NCBI GenBank assembly: GCA_023014335.1
Contig: JAECYW010000009.1
Span: 1,550,001-1,614,000, forward strand
Reading direction: 5' to 3'
DNA from: Galerina marginata
Lineage: Eukaryota; Basidiomycota; Agaricomycetes; Agaricales; Galerinaceae
Length of the DNA: 64,000 nucleotides
Below are positions 1 to 11,715 of the stretch, one piece after another. Numbering within the stretch: the stretch's first letter is position 1; each line of letters begins with the position of its first letter. The translations under genes were made by a program, and so were the position numbers. The notes beneath the pieces were generated by a model. It ran no database searches. It worked only from the letters and a program-made list of their open reading frames with translations, and was not told the DNA's origin.

Positions 1-238
1 GAAGCAGCGAGCGAATCCACTGATGAACGAGCTAGAAAGGAGTCAAGATAGATGCTGCTGGACAACTTCAAAATAGCAATTGTATCAGATGGAAGGCCTC
101 CAAGTTGTCTGTTGTTCCGGAAAGAATTATTTCAAATCGTATCTATATTACACCGCCCACATGTAAGTAACCGGAGACGGATAGGACGCTCGCACCCATC
201 CAGTAAAATACTTAAGCCAAGGGCTAACAGCGGAGTCA

Positions 239-1488
239 TCATGTCCAGCGTGGCACAGTGGTGTTGCCAGTGCCAGCGTCGCCGCCCGGGATTGAAATGT
301 CACCGCCGATTTTGTCAACGACGTAGTAGCTGAAGAAAAGCACCTTGAAGGTGATCGCGATTCCGAGGTGGATTGCTGCGAGGATGATGATCAGGAGGCG
401 GGTGGCCTTTGCTTCAGCCTGAAAAGAGTATGAAAATGAGAATGAGAAGAGATGGGTCATGGATGAAATCAGTTACCGAAGCGAGGACGGGATAGATGTT
501 GGATCCTAGGAACCAGCCGGAGAGCCCGAAGGCTAAGGCTACTAGCACCCAGCGGAGGATTGGCACGGGAATCACGCAGAGTACCTGATGAAGTGCTCAG
601 TTCACGCATGGTTAGAAGCGAGGAGGAATGGGAATACTTACCGAAACAGGAATCCATACAAACTGCGCATACCCCCACACCGAGATGGCTTCAACCACAC
701 TCCATTCTCCTACACCTAGGTACCGCAAGGCCAGCCAGAGCGCGACGGGAAGCGCCAGTCCGTATGTGTACACGATCGTCACGGCGATACTGAGGAGTTG
801 GAAGTCGTAGTCGTACGGCTTGTCTTCCGTTGAGAGGTATTTAGCGATAGAGGCTCCGAGGGAGGAGGAGAGGTAGAGGGCGAAGATGAGGGTGGTTAGG
901 GTCCAGAATGGGCCGTAGAGGTCGGGCGGGTTGAGGTGTGTTGATATATAGGTTTTCGCTTCTGTTGGGATGAGAGTTGTATAACATCTTTTAAGGACCT
1001 AACGTTGACGATTAGCTCGGAATGCCAGATGCCCCTTCAAAACTCCGAATTCTTACAGTTTGTGTGTCGATATCGAAGTAAGGTTGGTAGTAGTCAATCG
1101 TCCAGAAACTCCCGCCGCCTTTTGGTCGATTTGATTCGTCAGATAGGTACCCTGCGTTGGAAGGCGTCAGACCATGTTGCATGTTGGAGCATTCCGCTGC
1201 TTTCGCCACTCAGGTCGTGAAGCGAAGACTCACGTCTGTCGGTGTTTCCAACTCCAGCACTTCTTTGTGGATTCGAAAGGTTCTGTGCCGTTGCATCTGC
1301 TCCTAAGAAGGCTGTAAAGTATGAGTCTTGAACTTGAATTTACGTGGATATGCCGCGCATACATTTGAATTGGAGGCGTTCCGGTCCTTCTTCCAGACGT
1401 TGCTACAGGATAGAGATATGAAAACTGGATCCAAGGAACAAGAAACGAGTGAACTTGCATCGTCGGCCTCTACTTGGACGTAGGCCAT
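239..1488 (-). CDS. YIPF1/YIPF2-type Yip1-domain membrane protein
   Basis: Multi-exon gene read right to left. A start at 1488 gives MAYVQVEADD. Short exons joined at GT..AG sites then give an N-terminal segment rich in Q, E and R, a segment GGGSFWTIDYYQPYFDIDT, and the core LKRCYTTLIPT followed by about five hydrophobic helices (DLYGPFWTLTTLIFALYL, IVYTYGLALPVALWLAL, ISVWGYAQFVWIPV, and two more), ending KIGGDISIPGG and a short hydrophilic tail. The FWxIxYYQPYFDVDT block followed by DLYGPFW is typical of YIPF1/YIPF2 relatives. Known role of the family: multi-spanning ER/Golgi proteins that bind Rab GTPases and help vesicle traffic. The first intron donor (GTTTCT) is weak, so the exact N terminus is the least certain part. 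It shares a roughly 350 bp divergent promoter region with the permease gene on the other strand. Confidence 0.82.
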
Positions 1489-1839
1489 TATGTGTCGTGG
1501 TAGTTGCAACTTGCGGTGAACGATGAGCAACGTGATGAGCTGGACGTGGTCTGGTTGGTGGGACCCCGGGAACCCTGCTCTGTACGAAGGGACTCGAATC
1601 AGAAAAGATTGAGGCTTTTTAGCGCTCTTTCACAACACCCTCCGTCCACGGTCCTTTGGAAGAAAAAAAAATCGGAGAGTGGCAAATCCAAAAATGGGGC
1701 CTGAAAGGCGAGGTTGCGATATAAGTGGTCATCACGGTCTTGACCTTTGCCTTTGACCACATCCATCGACCTGGGTCATTTGGCAATCGCGCTTCGCGTC
1801 CAGGGCTTCCAATTTGCCACCTCCCCTTTTACGTGTTCC
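1489..1839. promoter_or_regulatory. Divergent intergenic region
   Basis: The 351 bp between two head-to-head start codons (YIPF gene leftward, permease rightward) must hold both promoters. I see no clear TATA box. An A-rich run (about 1664-1673) and a TTTGACC/TTTGCC-rich stretch near 1740-1760 are visible. No binding site can be named. Confidence 0.45.
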
Positions 1840-4716
1840 ATGCTCCTAATGACTTCTCAAAAGCCGTCGCGTTCGATAGCGGATGCCTCAGATCGCGTCT
1901 CTTACACCCAAAGTCCAGTCCAAGACAGCTTTGCCATCGAGGAAGACGACATTCCGACGGCGTGGATGGCAGTAGAACCTCCAAGCCACCGCGTCGCGTC
2001 ATCTAGTGAGTAACGTTTGAAATGATTTGGCCATTCTGACGCGTTGATGGTCAGGCCTTACAAATTCAGCTAAGGCCACAGACGAGATCCGTCACGGTCT
2101 ACAACAAAACCCCGCTCCCCCGCCTTCATTCCAAGACTCCCAGTTCGCGATCGTCCTTCGTCGCCAACGCTTACGACCTGCAGACAATTCCGGCCTAAAG
2201 ACGGGCAACGCGTACCCCTCGCGTTTTATTAATCTCACCAACTCCTTCGAGTTCGCTGGATGGGGCTCCATCACGAGTCTGAAGCTCGATACTCGGGATC
2301 ACGACGCAGGTAATGCGCGTATTGAATCTCTGCAGAAAGGGCAGGTTCTTGGCCAATTTACTGCAAGTGCCTTGGCCGGGAACGCCGTTCTAGGAAGCGT
2401 GTTTTACGCTCTGCCCACTGTTGTGGCCGTAGGTGGGATCTAGTAAGTTGCTTGCCTTATTTCCTATCCCAGAATGTTCATATGCGCTAGCTCGCCCATC
2501 TCGCTCTTCATAGCGACCTTAATCCTCTTCTTATGGCGTCCGATCATGGAAGAATTGGCGTCAGCCCTACCCATTAGCGGTGCCCCCTATACCTACATGT
2601 ACGAACCCAACAGTGCCCTGTTCACTCTAATTAACTGACGAAGCCGTTCAGCTTAAACGTATCGACAAAGTCTTTTGCACTGGTTGGAGCAGCCCTTCTT
2701 CTCCTTGATTTTTCTTCCACAGCCATTGTCTCAGCAGCCACCGCAGCCGCGTATCTCGCAGGAGAGGTCCCGTCGCTCCCATTCCCAACCTGGGTCGCCG
2801 CGGCCATCGTCCTCGTCCTGTTCACCATCGTCAGCCTGATGGGTGTCCGCGAAAGCGCTCGCATCGCGCTTGCGGTTCTATCTTTACACGTACGCCGCAG
2901 ATGCGATACTCTATTAATGGGTTTGATTAGCTGACGCTTGACGCTTTCCTGTTATAGATTGTTTCAATGATCTTACTGACAATAGCTTCATGCATCCACT
3001 GGGGTCATATAGGCATCGAACAGCTTAGAGACAACTGGAATCAGGGACGAGCCAGCACCGATTCTAGTGCAAGCTCAGTAGCACGACAGATTTATTATGG
3101 AATTTGCCTGGGGATGCTGGGTCTTACGGGTTTCGAATGCAAGTATATCCCATTTTTCTACCCAACTACGTCTTACCTCCAGAAATTAGGTACACCTTCA
3201 TACGTGTCTAGAATCAAACCTGGCAAGTTCCCACTGGTCCTGAGAAACCTCCACCTCCCGGCGATTCTCTTGAACACAATGATGATGCTTCTGGTGTTAG
3301 CCATAATCCCATTAGACACGATCCTAGGAGGGGCCAACGTCCTCAGTATTCTCGCTCATGCGGTACGTCCCTCAATCTCAGTCCATGCATTTCTCTCTCT
3401 GATTCATGACAATAACGCACGAATAGTCAGGCGGACGGTGGCTACGCATATGTATCGTCGTCGACGCAATCATCGTTCTCTGCGGCGGCGTTCTCACAGG
3501 TGACCTCTAATTTTAAAATCCCATGATCCGCGGCACGGCGCCTAAACTCTAAACCCTATCACCAGGAATTCTCGCAGCCTCCGAACTCCTCGAGCAGCTC
3601 TCAATGCACAGGGTGATCCCCAGAATATTCCTCCGCACCATCCAAAGAACGGGCGCTCCGTATTTCTCCGTCCTGTCGTTCGTCGCGTTCTGCGCAGTGC
3701 TCTACGCGAGCGCAGGCGCAAGCTTGACTATCATCTCCGAGATGTTCTCCCTTGTCTGGTTGACCGTCATGACGCTCTTCCCCGCTTCCTTGCTACTATT
3801 GAAATTCAACCGCGGAAGATTGCCGAGAGAGTCGAGAACGCAGCTTGTTGTCGTGGTGGCTGCTCTTGTTTTGGCACCTACGGTGTTCGCTGGGAACGTG
3901 GCCTACAACCCACGAACAGCCGGGTAAGCTTGTCTTTGCTTTCTTGTCCACTGTTGACGTGACGGACGCGGTGACGGCACAATAGGTACTTCGCCGCGTA
4001 TTTCATCGGAATCGTCGCCTTGTTCTCCGCGACGCAGAGCAAGGTGCACCTCCTCCGCTGGCTTTATTGGGTATACGACCAGTACCCCACTCTGCACGAA
4101 TGGAACGCCACTAAGGCGTGGGGCGAAAAGCTCATCAGGCTCATGCGAAACCTGAAGAGGCAGCCTGTGTGCATTCTTGTGAAGACAGATGAGGTACGCT
4201 CGTCTACGCCGCTGTTCGCTTTTGGAAATTGATTGTCGATGCTTTATTTGACGCGAAGATCAACAACTTGTTTCATATGATTCTGTATGTTCAGAAGAAC
4301 GAAGAAACGTCGTATTTGAAGATCATCCATTTTTATGAAGAAGAGAAAGGGGTTCCGTCAGAGTTAGAAGCTAACGCGAAGAGTGAGTCACATCGCTTAC
4401 CGCTTATATCACCCTTACTCCTCAGGCGGATGATCTGGCTTGAAATTGACGGCTGATGTTTTTTTTTAGTCCTCGATGAAGCTTTCCCGGAAATCACAGT
4501 CGACTTAGTGCGTTATCTTGCCATAGCCGATTTTATTTGTTTTTTCTGACAGTCGAACCCTTAAAGATACTCGTCGACGGCACTTTCGATCCTCCGAACG
4601 TCGCCGCGCTGTCGCATCATCTCAACATTCCACAATCCCTTATGTTCATGACTTGTCCCGGACCATCATTCCCTTACTCTGTGGCTGAGTTCGGGACACG
4701 TATTATTTCGCTTTAG
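1840..4716 (+). CDS. APC-superfamily amino-acid permease with C-terminal soluble extension
   Basis: About a dozen exons join into a protein of roughly 700 residues. After a polar N-terminal tail come about 12 hydrophobic segments, including GQFTASALAGNAVLGSVFYAL, LVGAALLLLDFSSTAIVSAA, WVAAAIVLVLFTIVSLMGV and LSFVAFCAVLYASAGASLTI. The pattern of an unwound first helix and a PxPTWVAA-like loop matches the AA_permease_2/APC fold, which moves amino acids or polyamines across the plasma or vacuolar membrane by proton coupling. After the last helix there is a hydrophilic tail of about 180 residues (LMRNLKRQPVCILVKTDE, then YLKIIHFYEEEKGVPSE, then ILVDGTFDPPNVAAL) that is not part of the transporter core. 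Two ATGs are possible (1840 and 1849). Each internal junction has GT..AG sites. Substrate cannot be told from sequence. Confidence 0.8.
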
Positions 4717-5170
4717 AAAGTCAATTATATTCACCATAATCTTCTTGTGAGTTGTGCTAAACAGTCATTCTATCTTGTTCTGTGTATCATATTGCCTGTA
4801 ATTACTCTCAAACTCTCCAAGATATCTGTTGCTGCTCTTGTTTTGATGCTCTTGTTCTGATGCTCTTGTTCCCGGATCTCATGCGCCCACCAACTTCCCA
4901 TCAAGACACTCCAAAGGCTCCTGACCAGCTCCAAGTTATTCAGAACACTGCTTCTTCGAAACCCCTCTCTTTTCTCAGAAGTCCTCCGTCTGATATTCGA
5001 GGCAATCATCGTCGTACTTACTGTTCAGTCAAACAGGCTTGGCAACGTCTTTATATGGAAATTTACGCCACGTTCCCACGGAAGTTACCCACGCGACTCG
5101 GACACACCTGATGAATAAGAGAGAAGGAACATTAAACGTCGTACTCGCAATCCGAAGCACAGTGAATATA
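4717..5170. other. Convergent intergenic region with a short tandem repeat
   Basis: This is the 3' region between the permease and the zinc-finger gene, which converge here. It contains about three imperfect copies of a 14 bp unit (core TGATGCTCTTGTTC) at about 4833-4872. The open frames across it show no protein features and I call no gene. Confidence 0.5.
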
Positions 5171-6640
5171 CTATCTAAGTATCAACTGCATTTCTGTATT
5201 GAACCATGACTTAACTCTCTCAGGTGTGTAACTACCCTCGTCAACTGCCTTTTTGATCTTTTCCATCCACCTTTCACGTTCGTCATTGTTGGAGACATGC
5301 ATCGTCCTTATGTGACGCCCTAGGGAGTCAATCCTAGCCATCGAATCCTTACATTTCCTGCGGTTCTTTTCTTGCTTCAGCGCCCATGGGCAAAATAAAG
5401 TTTTTTGTGAGTCCAGAGGGGAGTGTATAGATTCGGTATGGCGGTTCCGATCATGGAGTCTGGTAAACCGCTTTCCACAACCCTCCTCGGGACAGGCCCA
5501 TGGCCTTGTTGGATCGTCTGAAATTAATCCGGTGTGCCCGTCCTCCTCGCCAGAGTCACTAGCTTGCCCGATACGGCGGTCTTCGGTCATTTTCAATGCT
5601 CTGCTCTCTTGTTCTTGTTTATTCTCCTTTCGTCCCGAAGAACTTCTAGACGCAGACGGAAGATACTCGTCGTCCGACTCGTATTTTATCTTGCTGCTGA
5701 ATTTACCGGATGTCGTGCAAGGAGCTACTCGCCGTGGCAGTTTGAGAGCTTTGGGTATCCCCATGTACTGCTCTTCTTCCATCCGCTTCCTTTTGAGTCC
5801 TTTGGAGGTTTCAGGTGCTTGTACACACGACATAGGTTGGCCGTGGGGAACGATAGGTTGGCCGACGCCGATATTATTTGATAGTACCTTGACTGGTAGT
5901 CCATTGTGCAAAATCTCTCCTAGAGGATTCCTGGAAGCCTTCGATTTTTGGATCCTATCCGGATTCGCATCTGGTTCCTTTCTTTTGTATACCCGAGATC
6001 TTTTGAACGTGATCATTGGCGACGATGAGCCCCTTGGTATAGGAATGTTCTCGATATCGCGACCAGTTTCTGCTGGGTGTCCAAGCAGTTTGATTCGTTT
6101 GACACCACTCGACTCTTGCGGTTCTTCCCCCTCCCTTTTGCGCGTAGAGCTTTCGGATGCAGAAGACTGCAATCTCGATGGAAGGAAATTATGTTGGCCA
6201 ATTGGTACTTCCGGGTGAGAGGTGCTTTCCTCCATATTATAAAATGTCTGGTGTGCATTGAGCCATAGATCAACCGATATGTTCTGGGCATCGACTTGAG
6301 TACAATGCCCCCGGGGTATTTCGTCGCTGTAGATAATTATTGGGTCTGTTAATTGGGCTTCAGGTGTTGCTAAGGGTAAGGTTGAATAAGAAACATCTTT
6401 GTCTTCCTCCTTAGCGTTATGTGCTTTTGTTTCATCCTCCTCATGTATGGCTTCACTTGTTTTTTGTGGGGCTTGAGGCACCGTTGTTAGTTGAGCTTCG
6501 GGAACTTGAAGTAGAAATTGCCGTTCTTGAGGCTCAAAATTTTGTCCCACAGTGTCATCGAATCGGACTTCTAGCGAGGTCTCCGTTGGCGAAGATTCAT
6601 AAAACTGAGAAATATATGACCAGCAAGTGTGGTCTGGCAA
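5171..6640 (-). CDS. C2H2 zinc-finger protein, putative transcription factor
   Basis: Single open frame of 489 codons. The first 375 residues are low-complexity, charged and Ser/Pro-rich, with several basic clusters (for example SGVKRIKLLGH and KRKRMEEEQ) that could serve as nuclear signals. The C-terminal 110 residues hold the only recognisable domain: a first finger with Cys383, Cys388, His401 and His406 (WACPEEGCGKRFTRLHDRNRH), then a second, atypical one with Cys417, Cys430, His443 and His448, whose two cysteines are 12 residues apart instead of 2-4. Proteins of this build are usually DNA-binding regulators. The architecture of a long disordered region plus terminal finger pair is common among fungal regulators of unknown target. 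No intron is needed. Start chosen as the first ATG of the frame. Confidence 0.72.
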   Translation of the reverse strand: MPDHTCWSYISQFYESSPTETSLEVRFDDTVGQNFEPQERQFLLQVPEAQLTTVPQAPQKTSEAIHEEDETKAHNAKEEDKDVSYSTLPLATPEAQLTDPIIIYSDEIPRGHCTQVDAQNISVDLWLNAHQTFYNMEESTSHPEVPIGQHNFLPSRLQSSASESSTRKREGEEPQESSGVKRIKLLGHPAETGRDIENIPIPRGSSSPMITFKRSRVYKRKEPDANPDRIQKSKASRNPLGEILHNGLPVKVLSNNIGVGQPIVPHGQPMSCVQAPETSKGLKRKRMEEEQYMGIPKALKLPRRVAPCTTSGKFSSKIKYESDDEYLPSASRSSSGRKENKQEQESRALKMTEDRRIGQASDSGEEDGHTGLISDDPTRPWACPEEGCGKRFTRLHDRNRHTESIHSPLDSQKTLFCPWALKQEKNRRKCKDSMARIDSLGRHIRTMHVSNNDERERWMEKIKKAVDEGSYTPERVKSWFNTEMQLILR

Positions 6641-7459
6641 TAGCTAACATATTAATGCATCAGTCGGCGACCTCTTTTATCAAATACAAGGCGTACGACC
6701 GGTTCCAAGCACATTAGGTCCGTGTAGATTGTCGGGGTTGTTGTTGAAGAACCCTCTTCGTTCGAGAGTGTCCAATCAATGGGCCAGCCAAGCCACTCGC
6801 TTTCCTGATATCAATATTGAGAAGTATATTTCACGATTTAAACTGAAAGAACACACCCATACAAGCGGGTTGACTTGCAGCGCTCTGTTTCCTCATCGGA
6901 GTCGGTTAGGTCATCTCTGCGTTGGTTCGGGTCGCAAAATACACCTACATGGGGGTGCGAAAAGAATCTTGAAGTTTTGGCATCACTGTTTCAAACAAAT
7001 TGTGGGCGGAAGAGTAAAGGCTGCTTGTCAGAAGTGGGGAAGAAGCTTTTGTTTAGTAGGCCTCCTTGATTTCTTTGTCATTTATACTTGACGTTCCAAG
7101 TGCTGTTTGTGGGCGCTTTCACAGCAGTGGATCGCCAAAACAATTGTATTTTTCGACCTGACTCGTTCGCCCATAAGACGGAAGCAAATCGACATGATGA
7201 ATTTGGCATTAGTAGCCTAATTCGGAAAACCGCAGTACCTGGATGCGGAAGAGGAATTTGTTTCCGGCTAAATAAACCTAAAGCGACTTCACCTTATTGT
7301 AGTTCAAACAAGGGAAAAATATAAGGCAACCTCATGCCAAAAAAATCGTAATATATCATATATTTCGTGCGCTATGAATGGACATAAAGACGGTCCGAAG
7401 ATGAAGATAAAGCGGCGAAGCATTTCATTACACGTCTCATTCATAAATTGCCCTTGAGC
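6641..7459. other. Intergenic region, no supported gene
   Basis: Open frames here (for example 6729-7091 on the plus strand) lack hydrophobic, domain or splice features that would support a gene. The region is moderately AT-rich next to 7320-7440, which is the likely 3' flank of the peroxidase gene. Confidence 0.5.
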
Positions 7460-8531
7460 TCATGCGGACTCGGCCACAGCTTCAGGCGCTTGAGTAACGG
7501 GTGCCTCAGCCGTGGCTTCCCCGGAAGCAGCGGTAGCTTTGAATTTATTCTCGTCAATGCCCCTCTCAACCTTGAGCACCGTCGCATTGAAGGAAGCGAA
7601 AGTCAATCCCAGGCGTTTCCGGACACGAGATTCCCATCCATCGGGTATCCTTTCTTCAGTCAAGATGGCTTCCAAGTCTTCAACGCGACCACCGAAGATA
7701 GTGAGCATAGTCGAGGAACTACGGAGAAGGGATGATGATCAGGCGGGATAGACGTAACAGCAACTGAGATGTACGTACTTAGAGCTGCCAAAGACCTTAT
7801 GGAAAGTGTCAAGGGTGTAGTCCGGGTTGGTAGCCCGTGCATCGACACGCCGCTTGGCCGAATAATCAGAAAGATTCTGGGGCGTTAGGAGTACGTTTCC
7901 TTCTTTGTCCTTCCCAGAAGCCAGCGCCAAAAGCTCCTTGACGTACTGGAGGTGCGGCTTCCCTTGATCTTTTACTAAAGCGCTATCTTCCCCTGGAGAT
8001 TAGGAGGATAAACTTAGGGGTAATTACAAGGAAAAAACGAAGCATACGAGTCAATGAGGCATCGTGCTCAATCCCGTTGTGCAGGTCAAGATCAGCCAGA
8101 TCAAAGGTATCTTTGCTATAGCTCCTCTTCAGCATATTTGCAGCAAAGTTCGGAACGAAGAAGCAGAAAGTAGATGCGAAGTTGAACGTTGTCCTGATCT
8201 TGGGACCGAGCTCGTTGAACTTGATATTTTTGCCGTCGTGGGGAAGTATACCTTGAAAGACAGTGGTGTGCTTAGAACGAATATACAAGGCTAATCCAAA
8301 ACACGTACCATGGTTTGCCATGGCGTTCAACGCTGGGCACGAACATCGGCTATCTCCCTCCTTGGGAGGAATGTACTCAGGCCACTTTCCGCCCGCGCCA
8401 GGGTGCCCTTCTGGAGTAACATGCCCCACTTTCAGACTAGGGGTCACGACATTCGCGAGCGTCAAGCCGAAGTCATACGTGAAAACAGCTAGATTCTGAA
8501 CTGCGTTCACGATTGGCGTAACAAGGAACAT
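7460..8531 (-). CDS. Heme-thiolate peroxidase (chloroperoxidase/UPO-like)
   Basis: Four exons on the minus strand give about 330 residues. An N-terminal hydrophobic stretch (MFLVTPIVNAVQNLAVFTYD) is followed by the heme-ligand region CSCPALNAMANHG joined across an intron to ILPHDGKNI, and by DLHNGIEHDASLTR. These match the two signature blocks of the family: the PCP motif whose Cys is the axial heme ligand, and the EHDxS acid-base motif. Such enzymes use H2O2 to oxygenate or halogenate organic substrates. The residue before the ligand Cys is Ser here instead of Pro. Downstream exons carry YSAKRRVDARATNPDYTL and MLTIFGGRVEDLEAILTEER, as in basidiomycete relatives. The tail is Ala-rich (AEAPVTQAPEAVAESA). 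Secretion is uncertain, since the N-terminal hydrophobic segment lacks a clear cleavage site. Confidence 0.82.
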
Positions 8532-8908
8532 GGTGGATGGAGGGGGGAGGTTCGATTCTGGCCACCCGAGTGACTGGGTATTTATACGTCTATCATTTCG
8601 GTCCTAGGAAGCGAATAGTAGGTCAAACTTGGGAAGCAGGAACAGGGAAGCTGCTTCCAGCCTCGACGCTGTCAAACTCACGTGACAATTCCGACATGAA
8701 AAATGTTCACAGAATCATGGATGATACTTTTACCAAGTTTTAGGAAATTAAAACGTAGCTGCTTATGGAGGAGGACCTGTACACGTGTAGCAAAGGACAT
8801 GGAGAGTTCGGAAAGGTTTACCACGCCAGCCGTTAGGCCAATGGGCCAAAATTTATTGGATACCTCATAGTGAAGTATGACAGGGACACAAGTAGCCATG
8901 GACAGATC

Positions 8909-10411
8909 TTACCAATTGTCATAGCCGAAGTTACCATGTAGGCGGTTAATTATCTTCATGAAATCGGGTTCATTGTCGGGTGTGATGTACCCAAGCCGAA
9001 TGAGCAAATCGATAATCACTTCAGAATCATGACTAGATCAGATCCCGCGTGTACTTGAGCCTGAAAGCTTGGGCTCACCAAGGCCGCAATTGGGTTTGAA
9101 CAATGCTGCTTTGAGCTGCTGTAGAAGACGGTCGTGTGACACGAACTGTAGAATTAAAAGACAGTTGAGGATGAATAAATAAGGCGGGGTTCTGAAAAAA
9201 GCCACGAACCTCGAATGATTCTACTTCGCCATCTAGTGGCCGAGGAGTAAACGGAGACGGATCGACTCCAGGAGGAATACAGATATTGTAGACGTATCTT
9301 GCCGAAAGGTAAAAGGTACGTGACTTTTGGGCAAGTATCCAAAACTCACTCAATCTCCGGTTGCAGCCAACCCGTGGAGGTTCTGGGTGAAGGAAACCTG
9401 GAGTCGCACAAAATAGACGCTGGCTGAAAGTGGCACTTACCTGAAGAAATAGCTTATGGAGCCTACGGCCCGGGTATGCTTCCGGACGACCTCGGGTTCG
9501 ATGCTGGCTTCCTCCATGCATTCCTTAACCAGCGATTCAAATATTGACATGCCACTGGGTATTCCACCAGCTACAGTGTTGTCAAGATAACCCGGAAATC
9601 TGGAGTTGAACGGTTAAGGCATATTAGAAAAAGGAATCTTGATAATAACAACTAACGTAGGTTTGGTGAGAGCACGCGTCGGAACCCAAACGCGCAGACG
9701 TTGCTGGCCATCGTCCTGTTCTACTTCGTCGTAGATGCTCAGATGAACCCCATAGGTGACGATACCAAATAGTGCGCATGCAGATCGTTCCATCTCAAAT
9801 GCAAAATTTAGGCCGCCCTCGTGGCCAGCGATAAGTGGATGGTCGTGTACCCCAAAAGGATCACAGTACACAGGATACAACTCGGCTCTCCATTTCTTGG
9901 GACCGCATACACCTGAGAAAAGGCCTGAATCCCTCCACCGCTCACAAAGCTCCTTCATCGCGGCTGTTCTTTTGGTCGGAGTGTTTAGCCAATCCCGAAA
10001 GCTAACGCTGGGTCCGGGGATGCCGTTCCGCAAGGTGGTGTACTCGGAGGGATCCAGCCTCAAAGCCCAAAGTTCTTGTAGACCATTCTCTCGACTCTTT
10101 GCGTTCTCTAATTTGAGCTGTTCGATTATGACAGGTCGGAGAAGTCCAATGACAGGGCTATCTGGTGATTCCAACAGATATAGAGGTACGAGAATTTCTG
10201 AATTATAGGACGTATCATGAAGAACGCCTGCAGCATCACGATGCAGATGCACGTTGTCGCAGATGGCAACGATGTCGAGGAAGCTGAGGTTCTGCTTCTC
10301 GCTTGCGATCATCACAGTCGGAGGAAAAGAAGAGGGAACGAAAGTTCCCACGATTTTGGTGGCTGGTGCACCGAAATAAAAACAGAAAGTGAACGAATCG
10401 ATTGAAACCAT
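8909..10411 (-). CDS. DUF4743-Nudix hydrolase (thiamin pyrophosphokinase-related)
   Basis: The first exon (to about 9662) carries the N-terminal DUF4743 region: SFLDIVAICDNVHL, a VPLYLL segment, RTAAMKELCERWRDSGLF, and WRAELYPVYCDPFG. Spliced exons continue with PGYLDNTVAGGIPSG and a Nudix box in which G, E and the EE pair of GX5EX7(R/K)EX2EE are visible (SIFESLVKECMEEASI), then STGWLQPE joined to RYVYNICIPPGV, GEVESFE, FVSHDRLLQQLKAALFKPNCGL and finally IRLGYITPDNEPDF ... GNFGYDNW. Fungal members (Tnr3 N-terminal half, yeast YJR142W) hydrolyse damaged or toxic thiamin diphosphate analogues to monophosphates. That role is inferred here from family. Five introns with proper GT..AG borders keep the frame. 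The stop lies at 8909. Confidence 0.8.
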
Positions 10412-10483
10412 ATATAACAGTTCTACAAGACCGCAGAGACTATAGAATTTAATGATACTTCGGTCCGTTGCTAGATGGATTAC

Positions 10484-11715
10484 TTAACTCATCCTTTTCA
10501 ATATCATTTTAAGGATCTCGTTTTCTTGGTCTCTAATCCGGAGCTCTGCCATATACTCCTCGTGTTTGAGAGATGCAGCAGTGTCGACTTGGACAAGTGC
10601 CGAGGTCGAGGCTCCATCTTCGTCCTCTCGTTTGCGTTTTTGAAGCCTCGCTGATTCCCAACTAATGAGCTGGTAAGGGCGCTGTCGGTAAAGACAAAAA
10701 GGTGGACCAGCTTACGCTTTTACGTCTTTCTTATCCGAATTTTCTTTTGAAGAAATTTTGCTGGAGGAGTCATCCTCGCCGTCTGTTTCGTCATCGAGAA
10801 CGATAACATCAGCCTATGAAAGATCAGCGCCAACAATACAGGGTGAAAATGATGTGCACCTGAACAGCGATAGCAGGATTGTTTTTCCGTCCGGCGGACC
10901 TTGTAGGCTGCTTTCTGACTACGATATTTCCGGAGTTTGCAGAACGACGATTACGAGCAGACACCGAACTGCTAGTATCTGCCGAAAGCTTTGGTCGTTT
11001 GGCAGGACTGGCTTCAGAAAGGTTGTTCTGGCAGTGAAAATTAAAATGAGGATTGGTCCTCCAATAAACGTGAAGTCCTTTCCAGAGAGGAAAGGATTCT
11101 GTTTGACGAATAATGAAGGGCTTCAGAAAGTATGCCTATTTAAATAAAAGTGAACATGCGTACGGGTGCTCTGCCGAATTTTTTTGTCAAGTCCCTCGTA
11201 AGGTGTGTTGGAAGCAGCCGCTCCGATTTCCCAGTTGATTTTGGTGTATTTCACTCTCCAACTTTTTGTTCAACACTAGGAATCAGGCATGTTCAGTCCA
11301 AGAGAAGCGTTCGAAGCGGGTACCTCTTAAATATGCGATATTTGATCCTGCCTGCAAAATAGTTGGGATTTTGAAGGACAGCACGTCGAACTGCGGGGTC
11401 TTCGTCCATGAGAAATATTTCCTTGGCTGCATCGAGGCAGCACTCCTGTTTCGTGAGCAAGGGCCTCGCTTCCATGCGCTGAGTCGGTGATTTTCCCATC
11501 GAGAAAACGATGTCTCGCTCCCTGGGATGCTGATCGAACCAGTGTAGTAGTCGAACGTCCCGTTCCGGGTTATCCACCCAGGCCATTGGCGCAGACTGTT
11601 TACCGCCTTGTCGCTGGCTACTGTCGCTGGCGCTGTCTTCCTCGTCAGACACTAAGGATTCGGCAGTAAATAACTGATCACGGCGAGGGGAAACGTCGAA
11701 GAACCGTTGCGTACT
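10484..11715 (-). CDS. Unknown-family protein U1 (three-member paralog family)
   Basis: First of three paralogs in the window (others at 15153-16388 and 31394-32580). The conserved order is: acidic start (MSDEEDSAS), a block of about 100 residues with RDVRLLHWFDQHPRERD, then CCLDAAKEIFLMDEDPAVR and NPNYFAGRIKYRI. Next comes YTKINWEIGAAASNTPYEGL, an aromatic segment FPLWKGLHVYWRTNPHFN, a basic linker (AKRPKL), an acidic stretch ADVIVLDDETDGEDD, and a terminal coiled-coil-like helix HEEYMAELRIRDQENEILK ending near the stop. The ATG appears to be split: A at 11715, TG at 11651-11650, with a 63 bp intron between. I know no named domain. A nuclear, protein- or DNA-binding role is only a guess from the basic and acidic patches. 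Confidence 0.6.

Noticed and set aside
5532..6218. 228-codon plus-strand frame opposite the zinc-finger gene
   Set aside because: Antisense shadow of a continuous gene with recognisable zinc fingers.
6729..7091. 120-codon plus-strand frame
   Set aside because: No domain, signal or splice support; intergenic sequence.
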